64,000 nucleotides of DNA from Tupaia tana (GCA_026018925.1 JAKSZU010000032.1:1-64000), one strand, 5' to 3'; positions 26,801-42,050 are shown, counted from the stretch's first letter. Numbers and translations are program-made. Notes: generated from the letters alone by a model not told the origin.

Positions 26801-29800
26801 CTAAACTTACTCCCTCAAACTAAGTTCTAACCTAACCTTACCTGAAGCGATAATCAAACCATACACCTAACCCTAACCCTAGGCGGACACCTTAAGCTCA
26901 ACCCCAACCCTAATCTGACCCTCACGCTAACTCCAACCGTAACCCTGAACCGAAAACTAACAGTAGCCCTAAACTTACTCCCTCAAACTAAGTTCAATCC
27001 TAACCTAACCTGAAGCCTAAATGAAACCATAGACCTAACCCTAACCCTAGGCTGACACCTTATGCTTAACCCCCACCCAAACCTGACCCTGACGCTTACT
27101 CCAACCGTAACACTGAACCGAAAACAAACAGTAGCCCTAAACTTACACCCTCAAACTAAGTTCAAACCTAACCTAACCTGAAGCCTAACTCAAACCATAG
27201 ACCTAACCCTAACCCTAGCCGGACACCTGAAGCTCAACCCCAACCTTAACCTGACCCTGACTCTTACTCCAACCGTAACACTGAACTGAAACTAACAGTA
27301 GCCCTAAACTTACTCCCTCAAACTAAGTTCAATCCTAACCTAACCTGAAGACTAACTGAAACCATAGACCTCACCCTAACCCTAGGCGGACACCTTAAGC
27401 CCAACCACAACCCTAAAATGGCCGTGACGCTAACTCCAATCATAACAGTTACCCGAAAACTAACAGTAGCCCTAAACTAACTCCCTCAACCTAAGTTCAA
27501 ACCTAACCTAACCTGAAGCCTAACTCAAACCATAGACCTAACCCTAACCCTAGGCGGACACCTGAAGCTCAACCCCAACCCTAACATGGCCCTGACGCTA
27601 ACTCCAACCATAACAGTTACCCGAAAACTAACAGTAGCCCTAAACTTACACCCTCAAACTAAGTTCAAACCTAACCTAACCTGAAACCTAAATCAAACCA
27701 TACACCTAACCCTAACCCTAGGCGGACACCTTAAGCTCAACCCCAACCCTAACCTGACCCTCACTCTAAATCCAACCGTAACACTGAACCGACAGCTAAC
27801 AGTAGCCCTAAACTTACTCCCTCAAACTAAGTTCAAACCTAACCTAACCTGAAGCCTAACTCAAACCATAGACCTAACCCTAACCCTAGGCGGACACATG
27901 AAGGTAAACCCCAACCCTAACCTGACCCTGACGCTATCTCCAACCGTAACACTGAACCGAAAACAAACAGTATCCCTAAACTTACACCCTCAAGCTAAGT
28001 TCAAACCTAACCTAACCTGAAGCCTAAGTCAAACCATAGACCTAACCCTAACCCTACGCGGACACCTGAAGCTCAACCCCAACCCTAACCTGATCCCGAC
28101 TCTTACTCCAACTGTAACACTGAACCGAAAACTAACAGTAACCTAAACTTACTCCCTCAAACTAAGTTCAATCCTAACCTAACCTGAAGCCTAACTGAAA
28201 CCATAGACCTAACCCTAACCCTAGGCGGACACCTTAAGCTCAACCCCAACCCTAAAATGGCCCTGACGCTAACTCCAACCATAACAGTTACCCGAAAACT
28301 AACAGTAGACCTAAAATTACTCCCTCAAACTAAGTTCAAACCTAACCTAACCTGAAGCCTAAATCAAACCATACACCTAACCCTAACCCTAGGCGGACAC
28401 CTTAAGCTCAACCCCAACCCTAACCTGACCCTCACGCTAAATCCAACCGTAACACTGATCCGAAAACTAACAGTATCCCTAAACTTACTCCCTCAAACTA
28501 AGTTCAAACCTAACCTAACCTGAAGCCTAACTCAAACTATATACCTAACCCTAACCCTAGGCGGACACCTTAAGCTCCACCCCAAACCTAACCTGGCCCT
28601 GACGCTAACTCCAACCATAACAATTACCCGAAAACTAACAGTAGACCTAAACTTACTCCCTCAAACTAAGTTCAAACCTAACCTAACCTGAAGCGTATCT
28701 CAAACCATAGACCTAACCGTAACCCTAGGCGGACACCTTAAGCTCAACCCCAACCCTATCCTGACCCTGACGCTAACTACAACCATAACAGTTACCCGAA
28801 AACTAACAGTCGCCCTAAACTTACTCCCTCAAACTAAGTTCAAATCTAAACTAACCTGAAGCCTAACTCAAACAATACACCGAACCCGAACCCTAGGCGG
28901 ACACCTTAAGCTCAACCCCAACCCTAACCTGGACCTGAGGCTAAAACCGACCGTAACACTGAACCGAAAACTAAGAGTAGCCCTAAACTTACTCCCTCAA
29001 ACTAAGTTCAATCCTCACCTAACCTGAAGCCTAACTGAAACCATAGACCTAACCCTAACCCAAGGCGGACACCTTAAGCTCAACCACAAGCCTAAAATGG
29101 CCATGACGCTAACTCCCACCATAACAGTTACGCGAAAACTAACAGTAGACCTAAACTTACTCCCTCAAACTAAGTTCAAACCTAACCTAACCTGAAGCCT
29201 AAATCAAACCATACACCTAACCCTAACCCTAGGAGGACACCTTAATCTCAACCCCAACCCTAACCTGACCATCACGCTAAATCCAACCGTAACACTGAAC
29301 CGACAACTAACAGTAGCCCTAAACTTACTCCCTCAAACTAAGTTCAAACCTAACATAACCTGAAGCCTAACTCAAACCATAGACCTAACCCTAACCCTAG
29401 GCGGCCACCTTAAGCTCAACCACAACCCTAACATGGCCCTGACGCTAACTCCAACCATAACAGTTACCCGAAAACTAACAGTAGCCCTAAACTTACACCC
29501 TCAAACTAAGTTCAAACCTAACCTAACCTGAAACCTAAATCAAACCATACACCTAACCCTAACCCTAGGCGGACAACTTAAGCTCAACCCCTACCCTAAC
29601 CTGACCCTCACGCTAACTCCAACCGAAACACTGAACCGAAAACAAACAGTAGCCCTAAACTTACACCCTCAAACTAAGTTCAAACCTAACCTAACCTGAA
29701 GCCTAACTCAAACCATAGACCTAACCCTAACCCTAGGCGGACACCTGAAGCTCAACCCCAACCTTAACCTGACCCTGACTCTTACTCTAACCGTAACACT

Positions 29801-32800
29801 GAACCGAAACTAACAGTAGCCCTAAACTTACTCCCTCAAACTAAGTTCAATCTTAACCTAACCTGAAGCCTAACTGAAACCATAGACCTAACCCTAACCC
29901 TAGGCGGACACCTTAAGCCCAACCACAACCCTAAAATGGCCGTGACGCTAACTCCAATCATAACAGTTACCCGAAAACTAACAGTAGCCCTAAACTAACT
30001 CCCTCAACCTAAGTTCAAACCTAACCTAACCTAAAGCCTAACTCAAACCATAGACCTAACCCTAACCCTACGCGGACACCTGAAGCTCAACCCCAACCCT
30101 AACCTGATCCCGACTCTTACTCCAACTGTAACACTGAACCGAAAACTAACAGTAACCTAAACTTACTCCCTCAAACTAAGTTCAATCCTAACCTAACCTG
30201 AAGCCTAAATGAAACCATAGACCTAATCCTAACCCTAGTCGGACACCTTAAGCTCAACCCCAACCCTAAAATGGCCCTGACGCTAACTCCAAACATAACA
30301 GTTACCCGAAAACTAACAGTAGACCTAAAATTACTCCCTCAAACTAAGTTCAAACCTAACCTAACCTGAAGCCTAAATCAAACCATACACCTAACCCTAA
30401 CCCTAGGCGGACACCTTAAGCTCAACCCCAACCCTAACCTGACCCTCACGCTAAATCCAACCGTAACACTGATCCGAAAACTAACAGTATCCCTAAACTT
30501 ACTCCCTCAAACTAAGTTCAAACCTAACCTAACCTGAAGCCTAACTCAAACTATATACATAACCCTAACCCTAGGCGGACACCTTAAGCTCCACCCCAAC
30601 CCTAACCTGGCCCTGACGCTAACTCCAACCATAACAATTACCCGAAAACTAACAGTAGACCTAAACTTACTCCCTCAAACTAAGTTCTAACGTAACCTAA
30701 CCTGAAGCGTATCTCAAACCATAGACCTAACCCTAACCCTAGGCGGACACCTTAAGCTCAACCCCAACCCTAACCTGACCCTGACGCTAACACCAACCAT
30801 AACAGTTACCCGAAAACTAACAGTCGCCCTAAACTTACTCCCTCAAACTAAGTTCAAATCTAAACTAACCTGAAGCCTAACTCAAACAATACACCGAACC
30901 CGAACCCTAGGCGGACACCTTAAGCTCAACCCCAACCTTAACCTGGACCTGAGGCTAAAACCGACCGTAACACTGAACCGAAAACTAACAGTAGCCCTAA
31001 ACTTACTCCCTCAAACTAAGTTCAATTCTCACCTAACCTGAAGCCTAACTGAAACCATAGACCTAACCCTAACCCTAGGCGGACACCTTAAGCTCAACCA
31101 CAAGCCTAAAATGGCCATGACGCTAACTCCCACCATAACAGTTACGCGAAAACTAACAGTAGACCTAAACTTACTCCCTCAAACTAAGTTCAAACCTAAC
31201 CTAACCTGAAGCCTAAATCAAACCATACACCTAACCCTCACCCTAGGCGGACACCTTAATCTCAACCCCAACCCTAACCTGACCATCACGCTAAATCCAA
31301 CCGTAACACTGAACCGACAACTAACAGTAGCCCTAAACTTACTCCCTCAAACTAAGTTCAAACCTAACCTAACCTGAAGCCTAACTCAAACCATAGACCT
31401 AACCCTAACCCTAGGCGGACACCTGAAGCTCAACCCCAAACCTTACCTGACCCTGACGCTATCTCCAACCGTAACACTGAACCGAAAACTAACAGTAGCC
31501 CTAAACTTACTCCCTCAAACTAAGTTCAAACCTAACCTAACCTGAAGCCTAACTCAAACCATAGACCTAACCCTAACCCTAGGCGGACACCTGAAGCTCA
31601 ACCCCAACCCTAACATGGCCCTGACGCTAACTCCAACCATAACAGTTACCCGAAAACTAACAGTAGCCCTAAACTTACACCCTCAAACTAAGTTCAAACC
31701 TAACCTAACCTGAAACCTAAATCAAACCATACACCTAACCCTAACCCTAGGCGGACAACTTAAGCTCAACCCCTACCCTAACCTGACCCTCACGCTAACT
31801 CCAACCGAAACACTGAACCGAAAACAAACAGTAGCCCTAAACTTAAACCCTCAAACTAAGTTCAAACCTAACCTAACCTTAAGCCTAACTCAAACCATAG
31901 ACCTAACCCTAACCCTAGGCGGACACCTGAAGCTCAACCCCAACCTTAACCTGACCCTGACTCTTACTCCAACCGTAACACTGAACCGAAACTAACAGTA
32001 GCCCTAAACTTACTCCCTCAAACTAAGTTCAATCCTAACCTAACCTGAAGCCTAACTGAAACTATAGACCTAACCCTAACCCTAGGCGGACACCTTAAGC
32101 CCAACCACAACCCTAAAATGGCCGTGACGCTAACTCCAATCATAACAGTTACCCGAAAACTAACAGTAGCCCTAAACTAACTCCCTCAACCTAAGTTCAA
32201 ACCTAACCTAACCTAAAGCCTAACTCAAACCATAGACCTAACCCTAACCCTAGGCGGACACCTGAAGCTCAACCCCAACCCTAACATGGCCCTGACGCTA
32301 ACTCCAACCATAACAGTTACCCGAAAACTAACAGTAGCCCTAAACTTACACCCTCAAACTAAGTTCAAACCTAACCTAACCTGAAACCTAAATCAAACCA
32401 TACACCTAACCCTAACCCTAGGCGGACACCTTAAGCTCAACCCCAACCCTAACCTGACCCTCACGCTAAATCCAACCGTAACACTGAACCGACAACTAAC
32501 AGTAGCCCTAAACTTACTCCCTCAAACTAAGTTCAAACCTAACCTAACCTGAAGCCTAACTCAAACCATAGACCTAACCCTAACCCTTGGCGGACACATG
32601 AAGCTAAACCCCAACCCTAACCTGACCCTGACGCTATCTCCAACCGTAACACTGAACCGAAAACAAACAGTATCAATAAACTTACACCCTCAAGCTAAGT
32701 TCAAACCTAACCTAACCTGAAGCCTAACTCAAACCATAGACCTAACCCTAACCCTACGCGGACACCTGAAGCTCAACCCCAACCCTAACCTGATCCCGAC

Positions 32801-34921
32801 TCTTACTCCAACTGTAACACTGAACCGAAAACTAACAGTAACCTAAACTTACTCCCTCCAACTAAGTTCAATCCTAACCTAACCTGAAGCCTAAATGAAA
32901 CCATAGACCTAATCCTAACCCTAGGCAGACACCTTAAGCTCAACCCCAACCCTAAAATGGCCCTGACGCTAACTCCAACCATAACAGTTACCCGAAAACT
33001 AACAGTAGACCTAAAATTACTCCCTCAAATTAAGTTCAAACCTAACCTAACCTGAAGCCTAAATCAAACCATACACCTAACCCTAACCCTAGGCGGACAC
33101 CTTAAGCTCAACCCCAACCCTAACCTGACCCTCACGCTAAATCCAACCGTAACACTGATCCGAAAACTAACAGTATCCCTAAACTTACTCCCTCAAACTA
33201 AGTTCAAACCTAACCTAACCTGAAGCCTAACTCAAACTATATACCTAACCCTAACCCTAGGCGGACACCTTAAGCTCCACCCCAACCCTAACCTGGCCCT
33301 GACGCTAACTACAACCATAACAATTACCCGAAAACTAACAGTAGACCTAAACTTACTCCCTCAAACTAAGTTCTAACCTAACCTAACCTGAAGCGTATCT
33401 CAAACCATAGACCTAACCCTAACCCTAGGCGGACACCTTAAGCTCAACCCCAACCCTAACCTGACCCTGACGCTAACTCCAACCATAACAGTTACCCGAA
33501 AACTAACAGTCGCCCTAAACTTACTCCCTCAAACTAAGTTCAAATTTAAACTAACCTGAAGCCTAACTCAAACAATACACCGAACCCGAACCCTAGGCGG
33601 ACACCTTAAGCTCAACCCCAACCCTAACTTGGACCTGAGGCTAAAACCGACCGTAACACTGAACCGAAAACTAAGAGTAGCCCTAAACTTACTCCCTCAA
33701 ACTAAGTTCAATCCTCACCTAACCTGAAACCTAACTGAAACCATAGACCTAACCCTAACCCTAGGCGGACACCTTAAGCTCAACCACAAGCCTAAAATGG
33801 CCATGACGCTAACTCCCACCATAACAGTTACGCGAAAACTAACAGTAGACCTAAACTTACTCCCTCAAACTAAGTTCGAACCTAACCTAACCTGAAGCCT
33901 AAATCAAACCATACACCTAACCCTAACCCTAGGCGGACACCTTAATCTCAACCCCAACCCTAACCTGACCATCACGCTAAATCCAACCGTAACACTGAAC
34001 CGACAACTAACAGTAGCCCTAAACTTACTCCCTCAAACTAAGTTCAAACCTAACCTAACCTGAAGCCTAACTCAAACCATAGACCTAACCCTAACCCTAG
34101 GCGGACACCTGAAGCCCAACCCCAACCCTAACATGGCCCTGACGCTAACTCCAAACATAACAGTTACCCGAAAACTAACAGTAGCCCTAAACTTACACCC
34201 TCAAACTAAGTTCAAACCTAACCTAACCTGAAACCTAAATCAAACCATACACCTAACCCTAACCCTAGGCGGACAACTTAAGCTCAACCCCAGCCCTAAC
34301 CTGACCCTGACTCTTACTCCAACCGTAACACTGAACCGAAACTAACAGTAGCCCTAAACATACTCCCTCAAACTAAGTTCAATCCTAACCTAACCTGAAG
34401 CCTAACTGAAACCATAGACCTAACCCTAACCCTAGGTGGACACCTTAAGCTCAACCACAACCCTAAAATGGCCGTGACGCTAACTCCAACCATAACAGTT
34501 ACCCGAAAACTAACAGTAGCCCTAAACTTACTCCCTCAAACTAAGTTCAAACCTAACCTAACCTGAAGCCTAAATCAAACCATACACCTAACCCTAACCC
34601 TAGGCGGACACCTGAAGCTCAACCCCAACCCTAACCTGATCCCGACTCTTACTACAACTGTAACACTGAACCGAAAACTAACAGTAACCTAAACTTACTC
34701 CCTCAAACTAAGTTCAATCCTAACCTAACCTGAAGCCTAACTGAAACCATAGACCTAACCCTAACCCTAGGCGGACACCTTAAGATCAACCCCAACCATA
34801 AAATGGCCCTGACGCTAACTCCAACCATAACAGTTACCCGAAAACTAACAGTAGACCTAAAATTACTCCCTCAAACTAAGTTCAAACCTAACCTAACCTG
34901 AAGCCTAAATCAAATCATACA
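17814..34921 (+). repeat. 17.1-kb tandem duplication, copy B
   Basis: This is the second copy of the block, directly abutting copy A with the same monomer order and internal higher-order structure. It ends where the match to a would-be third copy fails: at about 34,977 the sequence reads gaccttcacgctaaatcc, whereas the start of copy B reads gaccctcacgctaactcc. Copy-specific differences include the single-base changes ccaacc to ccaaac near 24,594, ccgaaaac to ccaaaaac near 25,440, and gctaaac to ggtaaac near 27,903. They are scattered rather than clustered. There are no genes inside. Confidence 0.9.
27098..34288 (+). repeat. 4,700-bp higher-order repeat, in copy B
   Basis: This is the duplicate of the 28-monomer higher-order repeat of copy A, shifted by 17,108 bp. 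It retains the 12 + 16 monomer composition and the same 1-bp deletion markers (gtaacctaaac, ccgaaactaac). Because both blocks carry the same internal structure, the 4,700-bp repeat formed before the 17.1-kb duplication. Confidence 0.85.
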
Positions 34922-37900
34922 CCTAACCCTAACCCTAGGCGGACACCTTAAGCTCAACCCCAACCCTAACCTGACCTTCACGCTAAATCCAACCGTAACA
35001 CTGAACCGAAAACTAACAGTAGCCCTAAACTTACTCCCTCAAACTAAGTTCAAACCTAACCTCACCTGAAGCCTAACTCAAACTATATACCTAACGATAA
35101 CCCTAGGCGGACACCTTAAGCTCCACCCCAACCCTAACCTGGCCTTGACGCTAACTCCAACCATAACAATTACCCCAAAACTAACAGTAGCCCTAAATTT
35201 ACTCCCTCAAACTAAGTTCAAACCTAACCTAACCTGAAGCCTAACTCAAACCATAGACCTAACCCTAACCCTAGGCGGACACCTGAAGCTCAACCCCAAC
35301 CCTAACCTGACCCTGACGATATCTCCAACCGTAACACTGAACCGAAAACTAACAGTGGCCCTAAACTTACTCCCTCAAACTAAGTTCAAACCTAACCTAA
35401 CCTGAAGCCTAACTCAAAACATAGACCTAACCCTAACCCTAGGCGGACAACTTAAGCTCAACCCCAACCCTAACATGGCCCTGACGCTAACTCCAACCAT
35501 AACAGTTACCCGAAAACTAACAGTAGCCCTAAACTTACACCCTCAAACTAAGTTCAAACCTAACCTAACCTGAAACCTAAATCAAACCATACACCTAACC
35601 CTAACCCTAGGCGGACACCTTAAGCTCAACCCCTACCCTAACCTGACCCTCACGCTAAAGCCAACCGTAACACTGAACCGACAACTAACAGTAGCCCTAA
35701 ACTTACTCCCTCAAACTAAGTTCAAACCTAACCTAACCTGAAGCCTAACTCAAACCATAGACCTAACCCTAACCCTAGGCGGACACATGAAGCTAAACCC
35801 CAACCCTAACCTGACCCTGACGCTATCTCCAACCGTAACACTGAACCGAAAACAAACAATAGCCCTAAACTTACACCCTCAAGCTAAGTTCAAACCTAAC
35901 CTAACCTGAAGCCTAACTCAAAGCATAGACCTAACCCTAACCCTACGCGGACACCTGAAGCTCAACCCCAACCCTAACCTGATCCCGACTCTTACTCCAA
36001 CTGTAACAATGAACCGAAAACTAACAGTAACCTAAACTTACTCCCTCAAACTAAGTTCAATCCTAACCTAACCTGAAGCCTAACTGAAACCATAGACCTA
36101 ACCCTAACCCTAGGGGGACACCTTAAGCTCAACCCCAACCCTAAAATGGCCCTGAAGCTAACTCCAACCATAACAGTTACCCGAAAACTAACAGTAGAAC
36201 TAAACTAACTACCTCAACCTAAGTTCAAACCTAACCTAACCTGAAGCCTAACTCAAACCAAAAACCTATCCCTAACCCTAGGCGGACACCTGAAGCTCAA
36301 CCCCAACCCTAACCTGACCCTGACTCTTACTCCAACCGTAACACTGAACCGAAAACTAACAATAGCCCTAAACTTACTCCCTCAAGCTACGTTCAAACCT
36401 AACCTCACCTGAAGCCTAACTCAAACCACAGACCTAACCCTAAACCTAGGCGGACACCTTAAGTTCAACCCCAACCCTAACCGGACCCTGACGCTAACTC
36501 CAACCATAACAGTTACCCGAAAACTAACAGTAGCCCTAAACTTACTCCCTCAAACTAAGTTCAAACATAACCTAACCTGAAGCCTAAATCAAACCATACA
36601 CCTAACCCTAACCCTAGGCGGACACCTGAAGCTCAACCCCAACCCTAACCTGACCCTGACGCTATCTCCAACCGTAACACTGAACCGAAAACTAACAATA
36701 GCCCTAAACTTACTCCCTCAAACTAAGTTCAAATCTAAACAAACCTGAAGCCTAACTCAAACAATACACCTAACCCTAACCCTAGGCGGACACCTGAAGC
36801 TCAACCCCAACCCTAACCTGACCCTGACGCTATCTCCAACCGAAACACTGAACCGTAAACTAACAGTAGCCCTAAACTTACTCCCTCAAACTAAGTTCAC
36901 TCCTACCCTAACCTGAAGCCTAACTCAAACCACAGACCTAACCCTAACCCTAGGCGGACACCTTATGCTTAACCCCACCCTAACCTGACCCTGACGCTTA
37001 CTCCAACCGTAACAGTTAAACGAAAACTAACGGTAGCCCTAAATATACTCCCTCAAGCTAAGTTCAAACCTAACCTAACCTGAAGCCTAACTCAAACCAT
37101 AGACCTAACCCTCACCCTAGGCGGACACCTAAAGCTCAACCCCAAACCTAACCTGGCACGTAGGCTAACTCCAACAATAACAGTTACCCGAAAACTAACA
37201 GTCGCCCTAAACTTACTCCCTCAAACTAAGTTCTAACCTAACCTTACCTGAAGCGATAATCAAACCATACACCTAACCCTAACCCTAGGCGGACACCTTA
37301 AGCTCAACCCCAACCCTAATCTGACCCTCACGCTAACTCCAACCGTAACCCTGAACCGAAAACTAACAGTAGCCCTAAACTTACTCCCTCAAACTAAGTT
37401 CAATCCTAACCTAACCTGAAGCCTAACTGAAACCATAGACCTAACCCTAACCCTAGGCGGACACCTTAAGCCCAACCACAACTCTAAAATGGCCGTTACG
37501 TTAACTCCAATCATAACAGTTACCCGAAAACTAACAGTAGCCCTAAACTTACTTCCTCAAACTAAGTTCAAACCTAACCTAACCTGAAGCCTAACTCAAA
37601 CCATAGACCTAACCCTAACCCTGGGCGGACACCTGAAGCTCAACCCCAACCCTAACCTGACCCTGACGGTATCTCCAACCATAACACTGAACCGAAAACT
37701 AACAATAGCCCTAAACTTACTCCCTCAAACTAAGTTCAAATCTAAACTAACCTGAAGCCTAACTCAAACAATACACCTAACCCGAACCCTAGGCGGACAC
37801 CTTAAGCTAAACCACAACCCAAACCTGGGCCTGAGGCTGAAACCAACCGTAACACTGAACCGAAAACTAACAGTAGCCTTAAACTTACTCCCTCAAACTA

Positions 37901-39999
37901 AGTTCCATCCTAACCTAACCTGAAGCCTAAATGAAACCATAGACCTAACCCTAACCCTAGGCGAACACCTTATGCTTAACCCCCACCCTAATCTGACCCT
38001 GACGCTTACTCCAACCGTAACACTGAACCGAAAACAAACAGTAGCCCTAAACTTACTCCCTCAAACTAAGTTCAAACCTAACCTAACCTGAAGCCTAAAT
38101 CAAACCACAGACCGAACCCTAACCCTAGGCGGACACCTGAAGCTCAACCCCAACCCTAACCTGACCCTGACGCTATCTCCAACCGTAACACTGAACCGAA
38201 AACTAACAGTAGCCCTAAACTTACTCCCTCAAACTAAGTTCAAACCTAACCTAACCTGAAGCTTAACTCAAACCATAGACCTAACCTAACCCTAGGCGGA
38301 CACCTTAAGCTCAACCCAAATCCTAACCTGACCCTGACGCTAACTCCGACCATAACACTGAACCGAAAACTAACAGTAGCCCTAAACTTACTCCTTCAAA
38401 CTAAGTTCAAACCTAACCTAACCTGAAGCCTAACTCAAACCATAGACCTAACCCTAACCCTAGGCGGACACCTTAATCTCAACCCCAACCCTAACCTGAC
38501 CCTCACGCTATCTCCAACCGTAATACTGAACCGAAAACTAACAGTAGCCCTAAACTTACTTCCTCAAACTAAGTTCAATCCTAACCTAACCTGAAGCTTA
38601 AATGAAACCATAGACCTAACACTAACCCTAGGCGGAAACCTTAAGCTTAACCCCAACCCTAACCTCACCCTCACGGTAACTCCAACCGTACCACTGAACA
38701 GAAAACTAACAGTAACCCTAAACTTACTCCCTCAAACGAAGTTCAAACCTAACCTAACCTGAAGCCTAACTCAAACCATAGAACTAACCCTAACCCTAGG
38801 CGGACACTTGAAGGTAAACCCCAACCCTAACCTGACCCTGACGCTATCTCCAACCGTAACACTGAACCGAAAACTAACAGTTGCCCTAAACTTACTCCCC
38901 CAAGCTAAGTTCAAACCTAACCTCACCTGAGGCCTAACTCAAACAACAGACCTAACCCTAACCCTAGGCGGACACCTTAAACTCAACCCCAACCCTAACC
39001 GGACCCTGACGCTAACTCCAACCATAACAGTTACCCGAAAACTAACAGTAGCCCTAAACTTACTCCCTCAAACTAAGTTCAAACATAACCTAACCTGAAG
39101 CCTAAATCAAACCATACACCTAACCCTAACCCTAGGCGGACACCTGAAGCTCAACCCCAACCCTAACCTGACCCTGACGCTATCTCCAACCGTAACACTG
39201 AACCGAAAACTAACAAGAGCCCTAAACTTACTCCCTCAAACTAAGTTCAAATCTAAACTAACCTGAAGCCTAACTCAAACAATACACCTAACCCTAACCC
39301 TAGGCGGACACCTGAAGCTCCACCCCAACCCTAACCTGACCCTGACGCTATCTCCAACCGTAACACTGAACCGAAAACTAACAGTAGCCCTAAACATACT
39401 CCCTCAAATTAAGTTCACACCTAACCTAACCTGAAGCCTAACTCAAACCACAGACCTAACCCTAACCCTAGGCGGACACCTTATGCTTATCCCCACCCTA
39501 ACCTGACCCTTACGCTTACTCCAACCGTAACAGTTAAACGAAAACTAACAGTAGCCCTAAATTTACTCCCTCAAAATAAGTTCAAACCTAACCTAACCTG
39601 AAGCCTAACTCAAACCATAGACCTAACCCTAACTCTAGGCGGACACCTGAAGCTCATCCCCAACCTTAACCTGACCCTGACTCTTACTCCAACCGTAACA
39701 CTGAACCGAAACTAAAAGTAGCCCTAAACTTACTCCCTCAAACTAAGTTCAATCCTAAACTAACCTGAAGCCTAACTGAAACCATAGACCTAACCCTAAC
39801 CCTAGGCGGACACCTTAAGCCCAACCACAACCCTAAAATGGCCGTGACGCTAACTCCAATCATAACAGTTTCCCGAAAACTAACAGTAGACCTAAACTTA
39901 CTCCCTCAAACTAAGTTCAAACCTAACCTAACCTGAAGCCTAACTGAAACCATATACCTAACCCTAACCCTAGGCGGACACCTGAAGCTCAACCCTAAC
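34922..39999 (+). repeat. Shuffled monomer region, related to the 17.1-kb block
   Basis: The monomers continue at a 168-bp period, but the order no longer follows copies A and B as a continuous third copy. Local stretches resemble pieces of the block: 35.7-36.2 kb has the cacatgaagctaaac and ctgatcccgactc markers of 7.8-8.0 kb, 36.2-37.4 kb resembles 8.7-9.9 kb, and 38.4-38.9 kb resembles 4.5-5.6 kb (ggcggaaaccttaagc, ccgtaccactgaac). There is no gene and no non-satellite DNA. Confidence 0.75.
36180..37370 (+). repeat. Seven-monomer block, first of a pair offset by 6,378 bp
   Basis: Rare variants here reappear 6,378 bp downstream: aagttcaaccccaaccc at 36,461 and 42,839, and ctggcacgta at 37,153 and 43,531. 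The same block, more or less intact, is present in copies A (near 8.7-9.9 kb) and B (near 25.8-27.0 kb), so four copies lie in the window. Beyond 37.6 kb the similarity resumes with an offset of 6,210 bp (gggcctgagg at 37,827 and 44,037), showing that one monomer was lost between the two copies. The edges are approximate. Confidence 0.7.
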
Positions 40000-42050
40000 C
40001 CTAACCTGACCCTGACGCTATCTCCAACCGTAACACTGAACCGAAAACTAACAGTAGCCCTAAACTTACTCCCTCAAACTAAGTTCAAACCTAACCTAAC
40101 CTGAAGCCTAACTCAAACCATAGACCTAACCCTAACCCTAGGCGGACACCTTAAGCTCAACCCCAACCCTAACATGGCCCTGACGCTAACTCCTACCATA
40201 ACAGTTACCCGAAAACTAACAGTAGCTCTAAACTTACACCCTCAAACTAAGTTCAAACCTAACCTAACCTGAAACCTAAATCAAACCATACACCTAACCC
40301 TAACCCTAGGTGGACAACTTAAGCTCAACCCCTACCCTAACCTGACCCTCTCGCTAACTCCAACCAAAACACTGAACCGAAAACTAACAGTAGCCCTAAA
40401 CTTGCTCCCTCAAAGTAAGTTCAAACCTAACCTAACCTGAAGCCTAACTCAAACCATAGACCTAACCCTAACCCTAGGCGGACACCTGAAGCTCAACCCC
40501 AACCCTAACCTGAACCTGACTCTTACTCCAACCGTAACACTGAACCGAAACTAACAGTAGCCCTAAACATACTCCCTCAAACTAAGTTCAATCCTAACCT
40601 AACCTGAAGCCTAACTGAAACCATAGACCTAACCCTAACCCTAGGTGGACACCTTAAGCTCAACCACAACCCTAAAATGGCCGTGACGCTAACTCCAACC
40701 ATAACAGTTACCCGAAAACTAACAGTAGACCTAAACTTACTCCCTCAAACTAAGTTCAAACCTAACCTAACCTGAAGCCTAAATCAAACCATACACCTAA
40801 CCCTAACCCTAGGCGGAAACCTTAAGCTCAACCCCAACCCTAACCTGACCCTCACGCTAAATCCAACCGTAACACTGAACCGACAACTAACAGTAGCCCT
40901 GAACTTACTCCCTCAAACTAAGTTCAAACCTAACCTAACCTGAAGCCTAACTCAAACCATAGACCTAACCCTAACCCTACGCGGACACATGCAGCTAAAC
41001 CCCAACCCTAACCTGACCCTGACGCTATCTCCAACCGTAACACTGAACCGAAAACAAACAGTAGCCCTAAACTTACACCCTCAAGCTAAGTTCAAACCTA
41101 ACCTAACCTGAAGCCTAACTCAAACCATAGACCTAACCCTAACCCTACGCGGACACCTGAAGCTCAACCCCAACCCTAACCTGATCCCGAATCTTACTCC
41201 AACTGTAACACTGAACCGAAAACTAACAGTAACCTAAACTTACTCCCTCAAACTAAGCTCAATCCTAACCTAACCTGAAGCCTAACTGAAACCATAGACC
41301 TAACCCTAACCCTAGGCGGACACCTTAAGCTCAACCCCAACCCTAAAATGGCCCTGACACTAACTCCAACCATAACAGTTACCCGAAAACTAACAGTAGA
41401 CCTAAAATTACTCCCTCAAACTAAGTTCAAACCTAACCTAACCTGAAGCCTAAATCAAACCATACACCTAACCCTAACCCTAGGCGGACACCTTAAGCTC
41501 AACCCCAACCCTAACCTGACCCTCACGCTAAATCCAACCGTAACACTAAACCGAAAACTAACAGTAGCCCTAAACTTACTCCCTTAAACTAAGTTCAAAC
41601 CTAACCTCACCTGAAGCCTAACTCAAACTATATACCTAACCCTAACCCTAGGCGGACACCTTAAGCTCCACCCCAACCCTAACCTGGCCCTGACGCTAAC
41701 TCCAACCATAAAAATTACCCGAAAACTAACAGTAGACCTAAACTTACTCCCCCAAACTAAGTTCAAACCTAACCTAACCTGAAGCGTATCTCAAACCATA
41801 GACCTAACCCTAACCCTAGGCGGACACCTTAAGCTCAACCCCATCCCTAACCTGACCCTGACGCTAACTCCAACCATAACAGTTACCCGAAAACTAACAG
41901 TCGCCCTAAACTTACTCCCTCAAACTAAGATCAAATCTAAACTAACCTGAAGCCTAACTCAAACAATACACCGAACCCGAACCCTAGGCGGACACCTTAA
42001 GCTCAACCCCAACCCTAACCTGGACCTGAGGCTAAAATCGACCGTAACAC
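40000..42050 (+). repeat. Diverged partial third copy of part of the 17.1-kb block
   Basis: This stretch follows 6.7-8.65 kb of copy A at an offset of about 33,220 bp: cttgctccctcaaagtaag at 40,401 matches 7,182, and ctgatcccga at 41,181 matches 7,961. Past an extra monomer (the caaactatatac type near 41,627) the offset becomes 33,388 bp, exactly 168 more (accgaacccgaac at 41,970 and 8,582). It shares long-range monomer order with the duplicated block but has many more differences than A has from B, so it belongs to an older amplification. Confidence 0.7.
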
